Positions 9,343-20,268 of a DNA stretch of 64,000 nt are shown piece by piece. Source of the DNA: Parafannyhessea umbonata. GTDB taxonomy: Bacteria; Actinomycetota; Coriobacteriia; Coriobacteriales; Atopobiaceae. Both the position numbers and the translations under genes were made by a program. Location: assembly GCF_900111255.1 (NCBI RefSeq), contig NZ_FOGP01000007.1, positions 54,581-118,580 on the forward strand. Direction: 5' to 3'. The notes below the pieces were generated by a model that was not told the DNA's origin, made no database searches, and worked only from the letters and a program-made list of their open reading frames with translations. The stretch's first letter is position 1. Each line of letters starts with the position of its first letter.

Positions 9343-11271
9343 ATGCAGGACGGATTCGTAAGCGTCGCGGCTCGCACCCCGCGCGTGAGGGTGGCGGACG
9401 TCGACTTCAACGTCGAGGCCTGCGAGCACGAGGTGACGGACGCAGCGCAGGGCGGCGCCAAGATCGTGGTGCTGCCCGAGCTGGCCGTGACGGGCTACAC
9501 CTGCGAGGACCTCTTCTGGCAGGACAAGCTGCTGCGCGCGGCCGAGAGGGGCGTCGCCCGCCTTGCCCAGAGGGTCGCCGCCCTGGACGTCCTGGTTCTG
9601 GTCGGGACTCCGGTGATCGCCGGGAACAAGCTCTACAACTGCGCGGTCGCGCTCAAGGGCGGCCGCGTCCTGGGCATCGTTCCCAAGACGTTCATCCCCA
9701 ACTACAACGAGTTCTACGAGGCCCGGCACTTTGCGAGCGGGCCGCGGGAGGTCTCCTACGTCGACTTCGCGGGCGAGAAGGGCGTCCCCTTCGGCACGAG
9801 CCAGCTGTTCTCGTGCGAGAGCGTGCCCAACCTCGTCGTCGCGGCGGAGGTCTGCGAGGACTTGTGGGTGAGCGAGCCTCCCTCGATCGCGCATGCGCGC
9901 GCCGGCGCAACGGTGATCTGCAACCTCTCGGCCTCCAATGCCATCGTCGGCAAGGCGTCCTACCGCCGCGACCTTGTGGTGGGGCAGAGTGCCCGCCTGG
10001 TCTGCGGCTACGTCTACACCAGCGCCGGCTGGGAGGAGTCTACGCAGGACGTCGTCTTCTCGGCCCATGACATGGTTGCCGAGAACGGGACGCTGTTGGC
10101 CGAGGGCGAGCCCTTCGGCCACGCGCAGGCCCAGAGCGAGATCGACGTCGACATGCTCGCGGCCGAGCGCAGGCGCCTCTCCACGTACGAGGCCGCGCCG
10201 TCGCCCGAGGCCGCGGGCTACGAGGTCACGCCCTTCTCCCTTGAGGTGGGGCAGACCAGGCTGTCGCGTCGCGTCGACCCCCATCCGTTCGTGCCCGCGA
10301 GCGCCCGGCGCCGCAACGAGCGCTGCGAGGACGTCCTCTCGATCCAGTCCTATGGCCTGGCCAAGCGCCTGTCGCACACGCATGCGGGCTCCGCGGTGAT
10401 CGGCGTCTCGGGAGGCCTCGACTCGACGCTCGCCCTGCTGGTAACCGCTCGCGCCTTCGACCTGCTCGGTCTCGACCGCTCGGGCATCATCGCCGTCACC
10501 ATGCCGGGCTTCGGCACCACCGAGCGCACGCACGGCAACGCAACCGTCATGGCCGACGCCCTTGGCGCCACGCTGCGCGAGGTCTCGATAGCCGCGTCTG
10601 TGCGCCAGCACTTTGCCGACATAGGCCACGACGAGTCCGACCACTCCGTCACGTACGAGAACGCGCAGGCGCGCGAGCGCACGCAGATTCTGATGGACAT
10701 CGCGAACCAGGAGGGCGGCCTGGTCGTGGGTACCGGCGACCTCTCGGAGCTCGCGTTGGGCTGGGCGACCTACAACGCCGACCACATGAGCATGTACGGC
10801 GTCAACGCGTCCATCCCCAAGACGCTCGTGCGCCACCTGGTGCGCTATGTGGCCGACACCTGCGGCTCGCGCGAGCTGGCCGACGTGCTCATGGACGTGC
10901 TCGACACGCCCGTCTCGCCCGAGCTCCTGCCCGCCCAGCAGGACGGCACCATTGCCCAGTGCACCGAGGACCTCGTCGGTCCCTACGAGCTGCACGACTT
11001 CGTGCTCTACCAGGTGCTGCGCCGCGGCTTCGGGCCGCGCAAGGTGTATCGCCTCGAGCGCTACGCCCTGGGCGAGAGCTACGACGACGCGACCATGCTC
11101 AAGTGGCTCAAGACCTTCTATCGGAGGTTCTTCGCGCAGCAGTTCAAGCGCAGCTGCCTGCCGGACGGGCCGAAGGTCGGCTCGGTGGCCGTCTCTCCCC
11201 GTGGCGACCTCCGTATGCCCTCGGACGCCTGCGCGACCCTGTGGCTTAAGGAGCTTGAGGGACTCAACTAG
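9343..11271 (+). CDS. nadE: Glutamine-dependent NAD+ synthetase
   Basis: This 642-residue two-domain enzyme amidates nicotinic acid adenine dinucleotide to NAD+, using ammonia released from glutamine. The N-terminal nitrilase-like glutaminase has the Glu-Lys-Cys triad: LPELAVTGY (near 45), PKTFIPNYNEFYE (near 115) and AEVCEDLW (near 170). The C-terminal synthetase has the ATP-pyrophosphatase loop GVSGGLDST near 356 and GTGDLSELALGW. Length fits the bacterial/eukaryotic glutaminase-linked class. AAGGAGG lies 7 bases before ATG 9343. It begins 90 bp after the amidohydrolase and may be separately transcribed. Confidence 0.96.
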   Translation: MQDGFVSVAARTPRVRVADVDFNVEACEHEVTDAAQGGAKIVVLPELAVTGYTCEDLFWQDKLLRAAERGVARLAQRVAALDVLVLVGTPVIAGNKLYNCAVALKGGRVLGIVPKTFIPNYNEFYEARHFASGPREVSYVDFAGEKGVPFGTSQLFSCESVPNLVVAAEVCEDLWVSEPPSIAHARAGATVICNLSASNAIVGKASYRRDLVVGQSARLVCGYVYTSAGWEESTQDVVFSAHDMVAENGTLLAEGEPFGHAQAQSEIDVDMLAAERRRLSTYEAAPSPEAAGYEVTPFSLEVGQTRLSRRVDPHPFVPASARRRNERCEDVLSIQSYGLAKRLSHTHAGSAVIGVSGGLDSTLALLVTARAFDLLGLDRSGIIAVTMPGFGTTERTHGNATVMADALGATLREVSIAASVRQHFADIGHDESDHSVTYENAQARERTQILMDIANQEGGLVVGTGDLSELALGWATYNADHMSMYGVNASIPKTLVRHLVRYVADTCGSRELADVLMDVLDTPVSPELLPAQQDGTIAQCTEDLVGPYELHDFVLYQVLRRGFGPRKVYRLERYALGESYDDATMLKWLKTFYRRFFAQQFKRSCLPDGPKVGSVAVSPRGDLRMPSDACATLWLKELEGLN

Positions 11272-11316
11272 GCCAAAGGGCAATAAAATACCAGCTCAGA
11301 GCCTACTTCTTGTCGG

Positions 11317-11350
11317 TGAGAAAATCTAAGTGTTGCATGTAAGATTTTTT
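11317..11350 (+). terminator. Possible terminator after nadE
   Basis: AAAATCT and AGATTTT can pair across a 15-base loop and are followed by more T residues (gattttttcaat). The stem is AT-rich and weak by the standard of this genome, so the call is tentative. Confidence 0.35.
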
Positions 11351-11358
11351 CAATATCG

Positions 11359-11387
11359 TTGTATAAGACTTCCATTCTGGGTATGAT
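11359..11387 (+). promoter_or_regulatory. Sigma-A type promoter for groES-groEL
   Basis: TTGTAT (11359-11364) and TATGAT (11382-11387) are separated by 17 bp, about 88 bp before the groES ATG. No CIRCE inverted repeat (TTAGCACTC-N9-GAGTGCTAA) and no HAIR repeat can be seen between nadE and groES, so the heat-shock control differs from the usual HrcA or HspR sites. Confidence 0.6.
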
Positions 11388-11474
11388 TCACAACGTTGGA
11401 AAAGCGGGGTGCGCAACACCGCGTTGCCCTGCGCTGCGTCACGCGCCCCAGCGCGCGTTTCTAGGAGGTTAGCT

Positions 11475-11765
11475 ATGACTCTCAAGCCTTTGGGCGATCG
11501 CGTCCTCGTCAAGCCTGCTCCCAAGGAGGAGAAGACTGCCACCGGTCTCTACATCTCTTCCGGCGCACAGGAGAAGCCGCAGCGCGGCGAGGTCGTCGCG
11601 GTCGGCGCCGGCAAGACGAACGAGAAGGGCGAGCGCGTCGCTCTTGACGTCCAGGTTGGCGACCAGGTCTACTACGGCAAGTTCGGCGGCAACGAGGTCA
11701 AGCTCGACGGCGAGGATTTCCTGCTGCTTCGCGCGGATGACATCTACGCCATCATCACCGAGTAA
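11475..11765 (+). CDS. groES: Co-chaperonin GroES
   Basis: This 96-residue co-chaperonin forms a heptameric lid on GroEL. It opens [21 protein letters not shown], carries the mobile-loop region around [14 protein letters not shown], and has the usual [20 protein letters not shown] and [12 protein letters not shown] near the end. AGGAGG precedes the ATG at good spacing. It is followed 70 bp later by groEL, forming the standard two-gene operon. Confidence 0.98.
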   Translation: MTLKPLGDRVLVKPAPKEEKTATGLYISSGAQEKPQRGEVVAVGAGKTNEKGERVALDVQVGDQVYYGKFGGNEVKLDGEDFLLLRADDIYAIITE

Positions 11766-11781
11766 CTTCGCGTCCCTTTGA

Positions 11782-13473
<1,692 letters not shown>

Positions 13474-13514
13474 GGCCACCACGCCCCGAGCGTAGGCAAG
13501 CCATAAGGCATTCG

Positions 13515-13573
13515 GACCCCGGCCGTGCTGGGCGAGAAGGTCAAGTCCTTCTCCCCGTGGCCGGGGTCTTCTT
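13515..13573 (+). terminator. Terminator after groEL
   Basis: GACCCCGGCC (13515-13524) pairs with GGCCGGGGTC (13559-13568), enclosing a second small hairpin (gagaagg...ccttctc), and is followed by TTCTT. Confidence 0.8.
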
Positions 13574-13696
13574 ATGCGTGGGCGCATCTGGCGTGGGATT
13601 TCTTGCTGCGCTCAATCTGCGATGCGCGCGAAGGAGCACCCCGGTTGCCGTTCGTGCTGGTACAATCAACACTTGTGAAGAGTGAGGGGGAGATGC

Positions 13697-14977
13697 ATGG
13701 CCGAGCATCGCGACATGATTGATGACCTGATCGACATCCAGAGCGACTGGAGGGCCGTCTCCAATCCGTTGGGCAACATTGCCGGCACGCTGGCGGCCAA
13801 CCCCGAGGACGTCAAGGTCTTCGACCCCTCCGAGTACAAGGGCCGTCCCCGCGCGAACTCGCTCTTCTGCGTCCGGGTCGCCGCTCGGGACGAGGCCGCC
13901 TGCTCGCGCTGTCTGGACGTGTGTCCGGTGAGCGCCATCGCGATCGAGGGTTCGTCGGTCAAGGTCGATGACTCCTGCCGCAAGTGCGGGCTGTGCACCT
14001 CGGTCTGCCCGACCGAGGTGTTCCTGGTCCAGAAGATCATGGCCAAGGCGCTCTACGACAAGGTCGCACGCGTGGCCAGCGCCTATGAGCAGTGCTACGT
14101 CACCTGCACCCGAGCCATGGGATGCCTTCACCGGCTGCCCAAGGACAACGAGATCGTCCTGCCGTGCGTCGGCGCCATGTCGGCCGAGCTGTGGTTCTCC
14201 CTGCTGACCGAGTACGACAACCTGAGCGTGTACCTGCCCGTCGGCATCTGCGACAAGTGCCGCACCACCACCGGCGAGGAGTGCTACGTCAACCAGATCG
14301 GCCAGGCCGAGGAGTGGAGCGGCCGCTCCGTGGGGCTCGAGGTGGACGAGGCCGCCCTCAACCACGAGCAGACGCGCGCCTACAAGCGCAGCCAGTTCAT
14401 GGGAAGCATGGCCAATGCCGGCAAGTCCCTGGTGGCTGCGTCCAATCCCGCGCTCGCGGGCGCCGCGGCGGTCGCCAACAAGATCAAGCGGCACTCTAAC
14501 CAGATCTACGAGATGCAGCGCTCGCTCGAGCGTACGGTGGGCGAGAAGACCCAGGCAAACAGGCGCCGCATCCTCACCCAGAACCGCAAGGCAACCCTCA
14601 CCGCACTCCAGGCGCACCCGCGCCTGGCAAGGCGCCTCGACCTGAAGGTCCCCGCCTGCGACGCGTCGCTGTGCACCATGTGCGGCGACTGCCTCAAGGC
14701 CTGCCCGCAGCACGCCTGCGACCTCGACGCGCAGGGGCGCTTCTCGGTCGAACCCGCTTATTGTGTCAACTGTGGCGCCTGTGCCGTCGCATGCGAGGAG
14801 GGGGCGCTTACGATGGTGTCCTGCGACCCCGCGGCCCTCGTCGTCGTGGACGAGGAGGCCGAGCGCAAGAAGCGCGCGGCCGCCAGGCAGCGCGCCAAGA
14901 TCGCCGAGGCCAAGGAGCGGGGCAAGAAGCAGCTGAACAAGGTGCTTGACGGCCTCGAGCGCCTTGCGGACGAATAG
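13697..14977 (+). CDS. Ferredoxin-like protein with four Fe-S cysteine clusters, function unknown
   Basis: A 426-residue soluble protein with two pairs of 4Fe-4S motifs: CSRCLDVCPVSAI (near residue 71), CRKCGLCTSVCP (near 95), CTMCGDCLKACP (near 326) and CVNCGACAVAC (near 356). Between them is a 220-residue region with further cysteines (CYVTCTRAMGCLH; GICDKC) that may bind another cofactor. The tail (about 390-426) is a charged lysine-rich helix. An electron-transfer role is likely but no partner enzyme is adjacent; ychF follows 54 bp later. GAGGGGGAG precedes ATG 13697. I do not recognise a named family. Confidence 0.8.
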   Translation: MAEHRDMIDDLIDIQSDWRAVSNPLGNIAGTLAANPEDVKVFDPSEYKGRPRANSLFCVRVAARDEAACSRCLDVCPVSAIAIEGSSVKVDDSCRKCGLCTSVCPTEVFLVQKIMAKALYDKVARVASAYEQCYVTCTRAMGCLHRLPKDNEIVLPCVGAMSAELWFSLLTEYDNLSVYLPVGICDKCRTTTGEECYVNQIGQAEEWSGRSVGLEVDEAALNHEQTRAYKRSQFMGSMANAGKSLVAASNPALAGAAAVANKIKRHSNQIYEMQRSLERTVGEKTQANRRRILTQNRKATLTALQAHPRLARRLDLKVPACDASLCTMCGDCLKACPQHACDLDAQGRFSVEPAYCVNCGACAVACEEGALTMVSCDPAALVVVDEEAERKKRAAARQRAKIAEAKERGKKQLNKVLDGLERLADE

Positions 14978-15031
14978 CGAGCCGTATCGATAGCCGCCCT
15001 CGGACGGCATGACCAAGCAGGAGATGAAGAA

Positions 15032-16093
15032 GTGGCACTTTCGATTGGTATCGTGGGTCTCCCCAACGTGGGCAAGTCCACGCTCTTTACCGCACTCACC
15101 AAGAAGGGTGGCCTCGCCGCCAACTACCCCTTCGCCACGATCGACCCCAACGTGGGCATCGTCAACGTTCCCGACGAGCGCATCGACGAGCTCGCCAAGA
15201 TGGTCAACCCCGAGAAGCTCGTTCCCGCCACCGTCGAGTTCGTGGACATCGCAGGCCTGGTCAAGGGCGCAAATGCCGGAGAAGGGCTCGGTAATCAGTT
15301 CCTCGCCAACATCCGCAACTGCGATGCCATCTGCGAGGTCGTGCGCTTCTTCAAGGACCCGGACGTCATCCACGTCGACGGCCGCGTCGACCCCACGGCT
15401 GACGCCGACACCATCCAGACCGAGCTGATCCTGGCTGACCTTGGCTCGCTCGAGCGCTCCATCCCCAAGCTCGAGAAGGAGGCCAAGCGCGACAAGGACC
15501 AGAAGCCGCGCCTGGACATTGCCAAGCGCCTTCAGGACTGGCTGAACGAGGGCAACCGCGCGGCGACCCTCGACATGACCGACGACGAGCGTGCGGCCGC
15601 ACACGACCTGTTCCTGCTGACGATGAAGCCGATTCTCTACGTGGCCAACTGCGACGAGGACCAGCTGCACGACGAGCCGGTCATCGACGGCCAGAAGGCG
15701 ATTCCCATCTGCGCAGAGGTCGAGGCCGAGCTGAGCGAGCTCGACGCCGAGGAGGCCGCTGAGTACCTGGAGTCCCTGGGCCTCGAGCACTCGGGTCTCG
15801 AGACGCTTGCACAGGCCGCCTACCGTCTGCTGGGCCTGCAGTCCTTCTTCACGGCCGGTCCCAAGGAGGTCCGTGCCTGGACCGTTCGCATTGGGGCCAA
15901 GGCCCCCGAGGCGGCAGGCGTCATCCACTCCGACTTCGAGCGTGGCTTCATCAAGGCCGAGACCATCGGCTACGACGACTACGTGACGCTCGGGGGAGAG
16001 CAGGGCGCCAGGGAGGCCGGTCGCCTGCGCATGGAGGGCAAGGACTACGTCGTTCAGGACGGCGACGTCATGGTCTTCCGCTTCAACGTCTAG
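15032..16093 (+). CDS. ychF: Redox-regulated ATPase YchF (Obg-family)
   Basis: A 353-residue P-loop protein of the OBG/YchF family, universally conserved and ribosome-associated; it prefers ATP over GTP. Walker A is GLPNVGKST at residue 8, DIAGLVKGA is the G3-like motif, and the C-terminal TGS-like domain includes [13 protein letters not shown] and [10 protein letters not shown]. The usual 'NKxD' G4 is replaced by NCDED ([10 protein letters not shown]), as in other YchF proteins. Start is GTG 15032, preceded by GGAG. Confidence 0.96.
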   Translation: MALSIGIVGLPNVGKSTLFTALTKKGGLAANYPFATIDPNVGIVNVPDERIDELAKMVNPEKLVPATVEFVDIAGLVKGANAGEGLGNQFLANIRNCDAICEVVRFFKDPDVIHVDGRVDPTADADTIQTELILADLGSLERSIPKLEKEAKRDKDQKPRLDIAKRLQDWLNEGNRAATLDMTDDERAAAHDLFLLTMKPILYVANCDEDQLHDEPVIDGQKAIPICAEVEAELSELDAEEAAEYLESLGLEHSGLETLAQAAYRLLGLQSFFTAGPKEVRAWTVRIGAKAPEAAGVIHSDFERGFIKAETIGYDDYVTLGGEQGAREAGRLRMEGKDYVVQDGDVMVFRFNV

Positions 16094-16156
16094 CCTCGCT
16101 CACGCTGCGGCCTGCCCCGTGACGGGGGTGGGCGCAGGGCAACCAATCGTTTCCAG

Positions 16157-16184
16157 GGGAGTCCCTACGGGGACTCCCCTTTTT
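16157..16184 (+). terminator. Terminator after ychF
   Basis: GGGGAGTCCC-tac-GGGGACTCCCC is followed by TTTTTCT, a textbook Rho-independent terminator. Confidence 0.93.
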
Positions 16185-16278
16185 CTAGGCTGTGCCATCG
16201 TGCGTACCCCCTATGAGTCTTGGGGAGAGAGACGTTCTGGGCAAGCGTCGGCCACAGACCATGGTTGGTCTGGCGCCA

Positions 16279-16311
16279 CAAAAGGCGCGCCTCCCAAGGG
16301 GAGGCGCGCCT
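16279..16311 (-). terminator. Terminator after the LCP-family gene
   Basis: On the minus strand AGGCGCGCCTCCC pairs with its complement around a two- to three-base loop and is followed by TTTTG. It faces the ychF terminator, so the two convergent units are insulated. Confidence 0.85.
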
Positions 16312-16335
16312 GTGGGCCTAGCCTGAGATGCCGAA

Positions 16336-17823
16336 CTAGGAGTAGTCGGAGCCGATGACGACAACGACGTCGACGATGGTGCTCACGCTTCCGTCGTTCT
16401 TGACGGGCTCGACGTCCAGGCCGAGCTTCTCTGCGACGCCCATAGCCCTGGCCAGGTTGTCGCCGTTGTAGTAGATCTTCGTCGTCTTCGTGTTGCTGTC
16501 GGCGTTGTCGGCGGCGGCGGTGAAGCCGGCGCCGTTGAGCTTGTTGGCGACGTTGGAGGCGACGCCCGAGACGCCGGATGCGTTGAGGACCGAGACGTTG
16601 CCGTTGTGGACTGGCGTCACCGAGCTGGAGTCGCCAGAGCCGGAGCCATCGCTGGAGCCGACGGTGCTCTGGCCGACGGAGCCGGCAACGCCCGCGGTGA
16701 AGTCGTCGCTGGAGGAGTCGTAGGGCGGCTGGCCGCTGTCGACGCGCTTCATGATGGCCTTCCACTTCTCGGTGTCGCAGATCTCGTACCACGTGTTGTT
16801 GACGTACTTCGAGATGGTGGGGCACTGGCCGGAGTAGATGTCGTTGCTGACGTCGATGCCGGTGAACTGGGTCGCCAGGCTGACGATGGCGCCCACGTCC
16901 ATGTCGGTCTTGACGTAGCCGGCCATGGTCGAGATGGAGTTGGCGATGGTCAGCGGGTCGGAGCCCATGACCTTGTCGACGACCGATCCGATGAGCATGC
17001 GCTGGTTGGCCTCACGGTAGAAGTCACCGCCGCCGTACTGGTCGTAGCCGTGGCGGCAACGGCCCAGCAGGCCCGCGGTCGTGCCGTCGAGGTGCTGCTT
17101 GCCGGCGGGCAGGTCGAGCCCGGTGTAGTTGGGGTCCTGTACGGCGACGGGAAGGTCGACGTCGACGCCGCCGATGGAGTCGACGACCTTGGCGAAGCCG
17201 TCCATGTCGATCTCGGCGTAGTGCGAGATCTTGATGCCGGCGAACTGCTCGACCACCTGGGTGGCGTACGCCGCGCCGCCGTAGGAGTAGGCGGAGTTGA
17301 TCTTCTGCTTGCCGTTGGCGCCCATGTCGACCATGGTGTCGCGCGGAATCGAGACAAGCGTGACCTTCTTTTGGGTCGGGTCGACCCTCGCAAGGATGAT
17401 CGTGTCGGTGCGGTAGTTGCTGTAGCTCTCGCCGTAGTCGGCGCTCTGGGCGCGCTCCTCGTCCTTGTCGATGCCCAGCAGGAGCATGTAGAACGGCTCG
17501 GAGTTGTTGGTGTCGCTCAGGACGTTGAGGAGGTCGCTGTCGACGCCCCGGGTAATCTTGCCGTTGATGTTCGCGATGAACGCCGCGACGGCCACGGTTC
17601 CGCTCACCAGCAGGGCGAGCGCGGCGATGCCGATGGTGCGCAGCACGCGGTGCTTGCGGCGGTTCTGCCTGCGCTTGGCGGTGTAGTGCGCGAGTCCGTT
17701 GGTTCGAGAGTACTGGGACGCGTCATCGGTGCTCGAGAACCTGCTGGAAGATGCGAATGTCGCGTTGGAGCGGGCCATCTGCTCCTCGTGGGACATGTGC
17801 GAGTGCTTGCTGTGTGCTCCCAA
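16336..17823 (-). CDS. LCP (LytR-CpsA-Psr) family glycopolymer ligase with LytR C-terminal domain
   Basis: A 495-residue membrane-anchored enzyme that attaches glycopolymers such as teichoic acid or capsule to peptidoglycan. A ~58-residue cytoplasmic basic tail is followed by one membrane helix (about 62-86), the LCP domain (about 110-290; LLLGIDKD, YRTDTIILARVDP, SIPRDTMVDM, with the conserved arginines for pyrophosphate binding) and a Ser/Gly-rich linker. A LytR_C domain follows from about 405 (VSVLNASGVSGVASNVANKL). Start is taken as TTG 17823, five bases after AGGAG; ATG 17796 is an alternative. Transcribed away from guaA. Confidence 0.88.
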   Translation of the reverse strand: MGAHSKHSHMSHEEQMARSNATFASSSRFSSTDDASQYSRTNGLAHYTAKRRQNRRKHRVLRTIGIAALALLVSGTVAVAAFIANINGKITRGVDSDLLNVLSDTNNSEPFYMLLLGIDKDEERAQSADYGESYSNYRTDTIILARVDPTQKKVTLVSIPRDTMVDMGANGKQKINSAYSYGGAAYATQVVEQFAGIKISHYAEIDMDGFAKVVDSIGGVDVDLPVAVQDPNYTGLDLPAGKQHLDGTTAGLLGRCRHGYDQYGGGDFYREANQRMLIGSVVDKVMGSDPLTIANSISTMAGYVKTDMDVGAIVSLATQFTGIDVSNDIYSGQCPTISKYVNNTWYEICDTEKWKAIMKRVDSGQPPYDSSSDDFTAGVAGSVGQSTVGSSDGSGSGDSSSVTPVHNGNVSVLNASGVSGVASNVANKLNGAGFTAAADNADSNTKTTKIYYNGDNLARAMGVAEKLGLDVEPVKNDGSVSTIVDVVVVIGSDYS

Positions 17824-18199
17824 AATTGCTCCTCATGGCTCGGGCGGCGCGCTGCCGCCTGGCCGGAAATCGCAGTAGTAGCAACTATTACAACCAACTA
17901 AGTTTAGCCGCTCGGTACAGTCACCGCACGAAGAACATAAAGCACAAGGTAATCAAGTAAATCTTGGCCCAGAAAGGCGTGGTAGGGGAGCCGGCATAGG
18001 AGGAGCCTATGTCAACGGATGCAATTTGGATGCGAAAGGGGCGCACGGCGGCCGTTTTTGCGGGGGAGGGTGCCGTGGGGACGGGGAATGTCTGTACTTC
18101 TCGCGAGAGCCGCCCCAAGGCGTCAATTACGTGTCATTATTTGCAGGTAGACTCAATGATCAGCAAACACCCGTTGCGTTGGCATCAGTGGAGGAATGC
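17824..18199. promoter_or_regulatory. Divergent control region between the LCP gene and guaA
   Basis: About 375 bp without a convincing gene. The LCP side is AT-richer (actattacaaccaac) and likely holds its promoter. The guaA side has a GC-rich stretch (18040-18090), then ttacgtgtcattatttgcaggtagact. I searched it for a purine (xpt-like) riboswitch core and did not find one. Confidence 0.4.
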
Positions 18200-19789
18200 A
18201 TGCAGACTTCTAGGCCCAAGCAGTTTGTCGCCGTATTCGACTTCGGCGCTCAGTATGGTCAGCTCATCGCCCGCCGCGTGCGCGACCTGAACGTCTATTC
18301 CGAGATCGTCCCCTGCGACATCTCGGCGGACGAGCTTGCCGCCATGGCTCCCTCGGCAATCATTCTCTCCGGCGGCCCCGCATCCGTCTACGCCGACGAC
18401 GCGCCCGACATGGACAAGAGGGTCTTCGACCTCGGCCTGCCGATCCTCGGCTTCTGCTACGGCCAGCAGATCATGGCGGTCAAGCTGGGCGGCAAGGTCG
18501 GTCACACCAAGAAGGGCGAGTACGGCCCCGCGCAGCTCACTCGCAGGGGCGAGAGCCGCATCCTCGACGGCACGCCCGAGACCCAGACCATCTGGATGAG
18601 CCACCGCGACGCTGTCAGCGAGGTTCCCGAGGGCTTCTCGGTCACCTCGGTCACCGAGACCTGCCCTGTCGCCTCCATGGAGGACGCGAGCCGCAACTTC
18701 TATGCGACGCAGTTCCACCCCGAGGTGCGCCACTCCGTCCACGGCAACGAGATGCTGAAGAACTTCCTGTTCAACGTCTGCGGCCTGGACAAGACCTGGA
18801 CCATGGACAACATCATCGACGACAAGGTCGCCCAGATCCGCGAGCAGGTTGGTGACAAGAAGGTCATCCTAGCCCTCTCTGGCGGTGTCGACTCCTCCGT
18901 CGTCGCGGCTCTCGTGCACCGCGCCATTGGTGACCAGCTGACCTGCGTCTTCGTCAACCACGGCATGCTCCGCAAGGGTGAGCCCGAGATGGTCGAGGAG
19001 GTCTTCCGCAAGCAGTTCAACGTGCCCCTGGTCCACGTCCACGCCGAGGAGCGCTACGCCAAGCTGCTTGCTGGCGTCACCGAGCCCGAGAAGAAGCGTC
19101 GCCTGATTGGCACCGAGTTCTGGAAGGTCTTCTTCGACGAGGCCCAGAAGATCGGTGACGTCGAGATGCTCGCGCAGGGCACCATCTACCCAGACATCAT
19201 CGAGTCCGGCGCCCGCAAGACGGGCGGCAAGGCCTCGACCATCAAGAGCCACCACAACCTGATTCCGTTCCCCGACGGTGTCCACTTCGACCTCATCGAG
19301 CCGCTCGACCACTTCTTCAAGGACGAGGTCCGCGAGCTCGGCGTCAGCCTGGGCCTGCCCGCCAAGATGGTCTACCGCCAGCCGTTCCCCGGCCCCGGCC
19401 TGGCCATCCGCATCATCGGCGACGTTACACCCGAAAAGCTCGAGATCCTGAAGAACGCCGACGCCATCGTGCGCGAGGAGCTCGATGCCTACAACGAGCG
19501 TCTCTTCGAGGAGACGGGCGACCGCAACTCCGAGCACAGCTGCTGGCAGTACTTCGCCGTCCTGCCTGATATAAAGTCCGTCGGTGTCATGGGAGATGAG
19601 CGCACCTACCAGCGTCCGGTGATCGTCCGCGCGGTCGAGTCGTCCGATGCCATGACCGCCGACTGGGCGAAGCTTCCCTACGAGGTCATCGGCAAGATCT
19701 CCAGCCGCATCGTCGATGAGGTCGCCGGCGTCAACCGCGTCGTCTACGACGTGACCCCCAAGCCGCCCGCGACCATCGAGTGGGAATAG
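18200..19789 (+). CDS. guaA: GMP synthase (glutamine-hydrolysing)
   Basis: A 529-residue enzyme converting XMP to GMP. The N-terminal class I glutaminase has the nucleophile elbow LGFCYGQQIM (Cys near 86) and the His/Glu pair TQFHPEV. The ATP-pyrophosphatase domain has LALSGGVDSSVVAAL near 224, and the C-terminal dimerisation domain ends PKPPATIEWE. ATG 18200 follows GGAGG by five bases; the longer frame from 18026 has no ribosome site. The last codons form the sequence reused by integrating elements (see the att entries). The gene itself is intact. Confidence 0.98.
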   Translation: MQTSRPKQFVAVFDFGAQYGQLIARRVRDLNVYSEIVPCDISADELAAMAPSAIILSGGPASVYADDAPDMDKRVFDLGLPILGFCYGQQIMAVKLGGKVGHTKKGEYGPAQLTRRGESRILDGTPETQTIWMSHRDAVSEVPEGFSVTSVTETCPVASMEDASRNFYATQFHPEVRHSVHGNEMLKNFLFNVCGLDKTWTMDNIIDDKVAQIREQVGDKKVILALSGGVDSSVVAALVHRAIGDQLTCVFVNHGMLRKGEPEMVEEVFRKQFNVPLVHVHAEERYAKLLAGVTEPEKKRRLIGTEFWKVFFDEAQKIGDVEMLAQGTIYPDIIESGARKTGGKASTIKSHHNLIPFPDGVHFDLIEPLDHFFKDEVRELGVSLGLPAKMVYRQPFPGPGLAIRIIGDVTPEKLEILKNADAIVREELDAYNERLFEETGDRNSEHSCWQYFAVLPDIKSVGVMGDERTYQRPVIVRAVESSDAMTADWAKLPYEVIGKISSRIVDEVAGVNRVVYDVTPKPPATIEWE

Positions 19790-19790
19790 G
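19775..19790 (+). repeat. Putative attachment core at the 3' end of guaA (copy 1)
   Basis: The guaA end atcgagtgggaatagg matches at least 13 bases of the sites at 24036 and 26765. The 3' end of guaA is an established insertion hotspot for integrative elements and genomic islands in many bacteria. Here the coding sequence, stop codon included, is regenerated by the core. Confidence 0.7.
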
Positions 19791-19817
19791 ACCGCTACAA
19801 AATTGTGCGATTCTCTA

Positions 19818-19846
19818 GGCACCTCGGACGTGGTTCCGGGGCGCCT
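19818..19846 (+). terminator. Terminator after guaA
   Basis: AGGCACCTCGG and CCGGGGCGCCT pair with one mismatch and one G-U around acgtggtt, followed by TTTTCG. It lies just beyond the guaA att core, so it was brought in with, or kept at, the island boundary. Confidence 0.65.
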
Positions 19847-20268
19847 TTTCGTGGCCTTGCGAGGACTCGTGTGCCTGCAAGCCTAACGCGTGATGCGTCG
19901 TCAGCAGGTGAGGGAGAATGCAGAGAAACACCGCTCTATCTGTGCATTGTTGCCTATGGCTACCTATCGCAACAAATGATCAAACAGTTTTGTGCGAACA
20001 GGGCGAACGCGGCAGAACACAGCAGTTATAGGCGGACGTCGGCACGTTTGGCATGGGGCCGCGCGAGTAGAAGCCGTCCCTGATGACGCTAAAACGACGT
20101 CACGGTTTTCTGGTGATACCACAACGTTAATTGATGAAGGTAAAAGGCCATTTGACTGGCATTCTCCTGTAGAGTTGCCTGTCGAATTCATGTCTGCTGC
20201 CTCTGAGATGATTCGATGAACAGGTTACGCTGCAATCTGTGCGAGAATGGAATTCGGAGGTAGAAGGT
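19847..20268. other. Intergenic region upstream of the restriction-modification genes
   Basis: About 420 bp with no supported gene. It contains GACGTC motifs at about 20035 and 20095, the latter framed by AAAAC...GTTTT (20091-20109), which could be operator-like. Base composition falls below that of guaA in its second half. Confidence 0.35.

Noticed and set aside
7615..11283. Very long antisense open frame (over 1,200 codons) opposite the amidohydrolase and nadE genes
   Set aside because: It is a by-product of high GC on the reverse strand of two well-supported genes. It has no domain pattern and a biased, repetitive composition.
17824..18199. Purine riboswitch upstream of guaA
   Set aside because: The three-way-junction core sequences of the purine aptamer could not be found.
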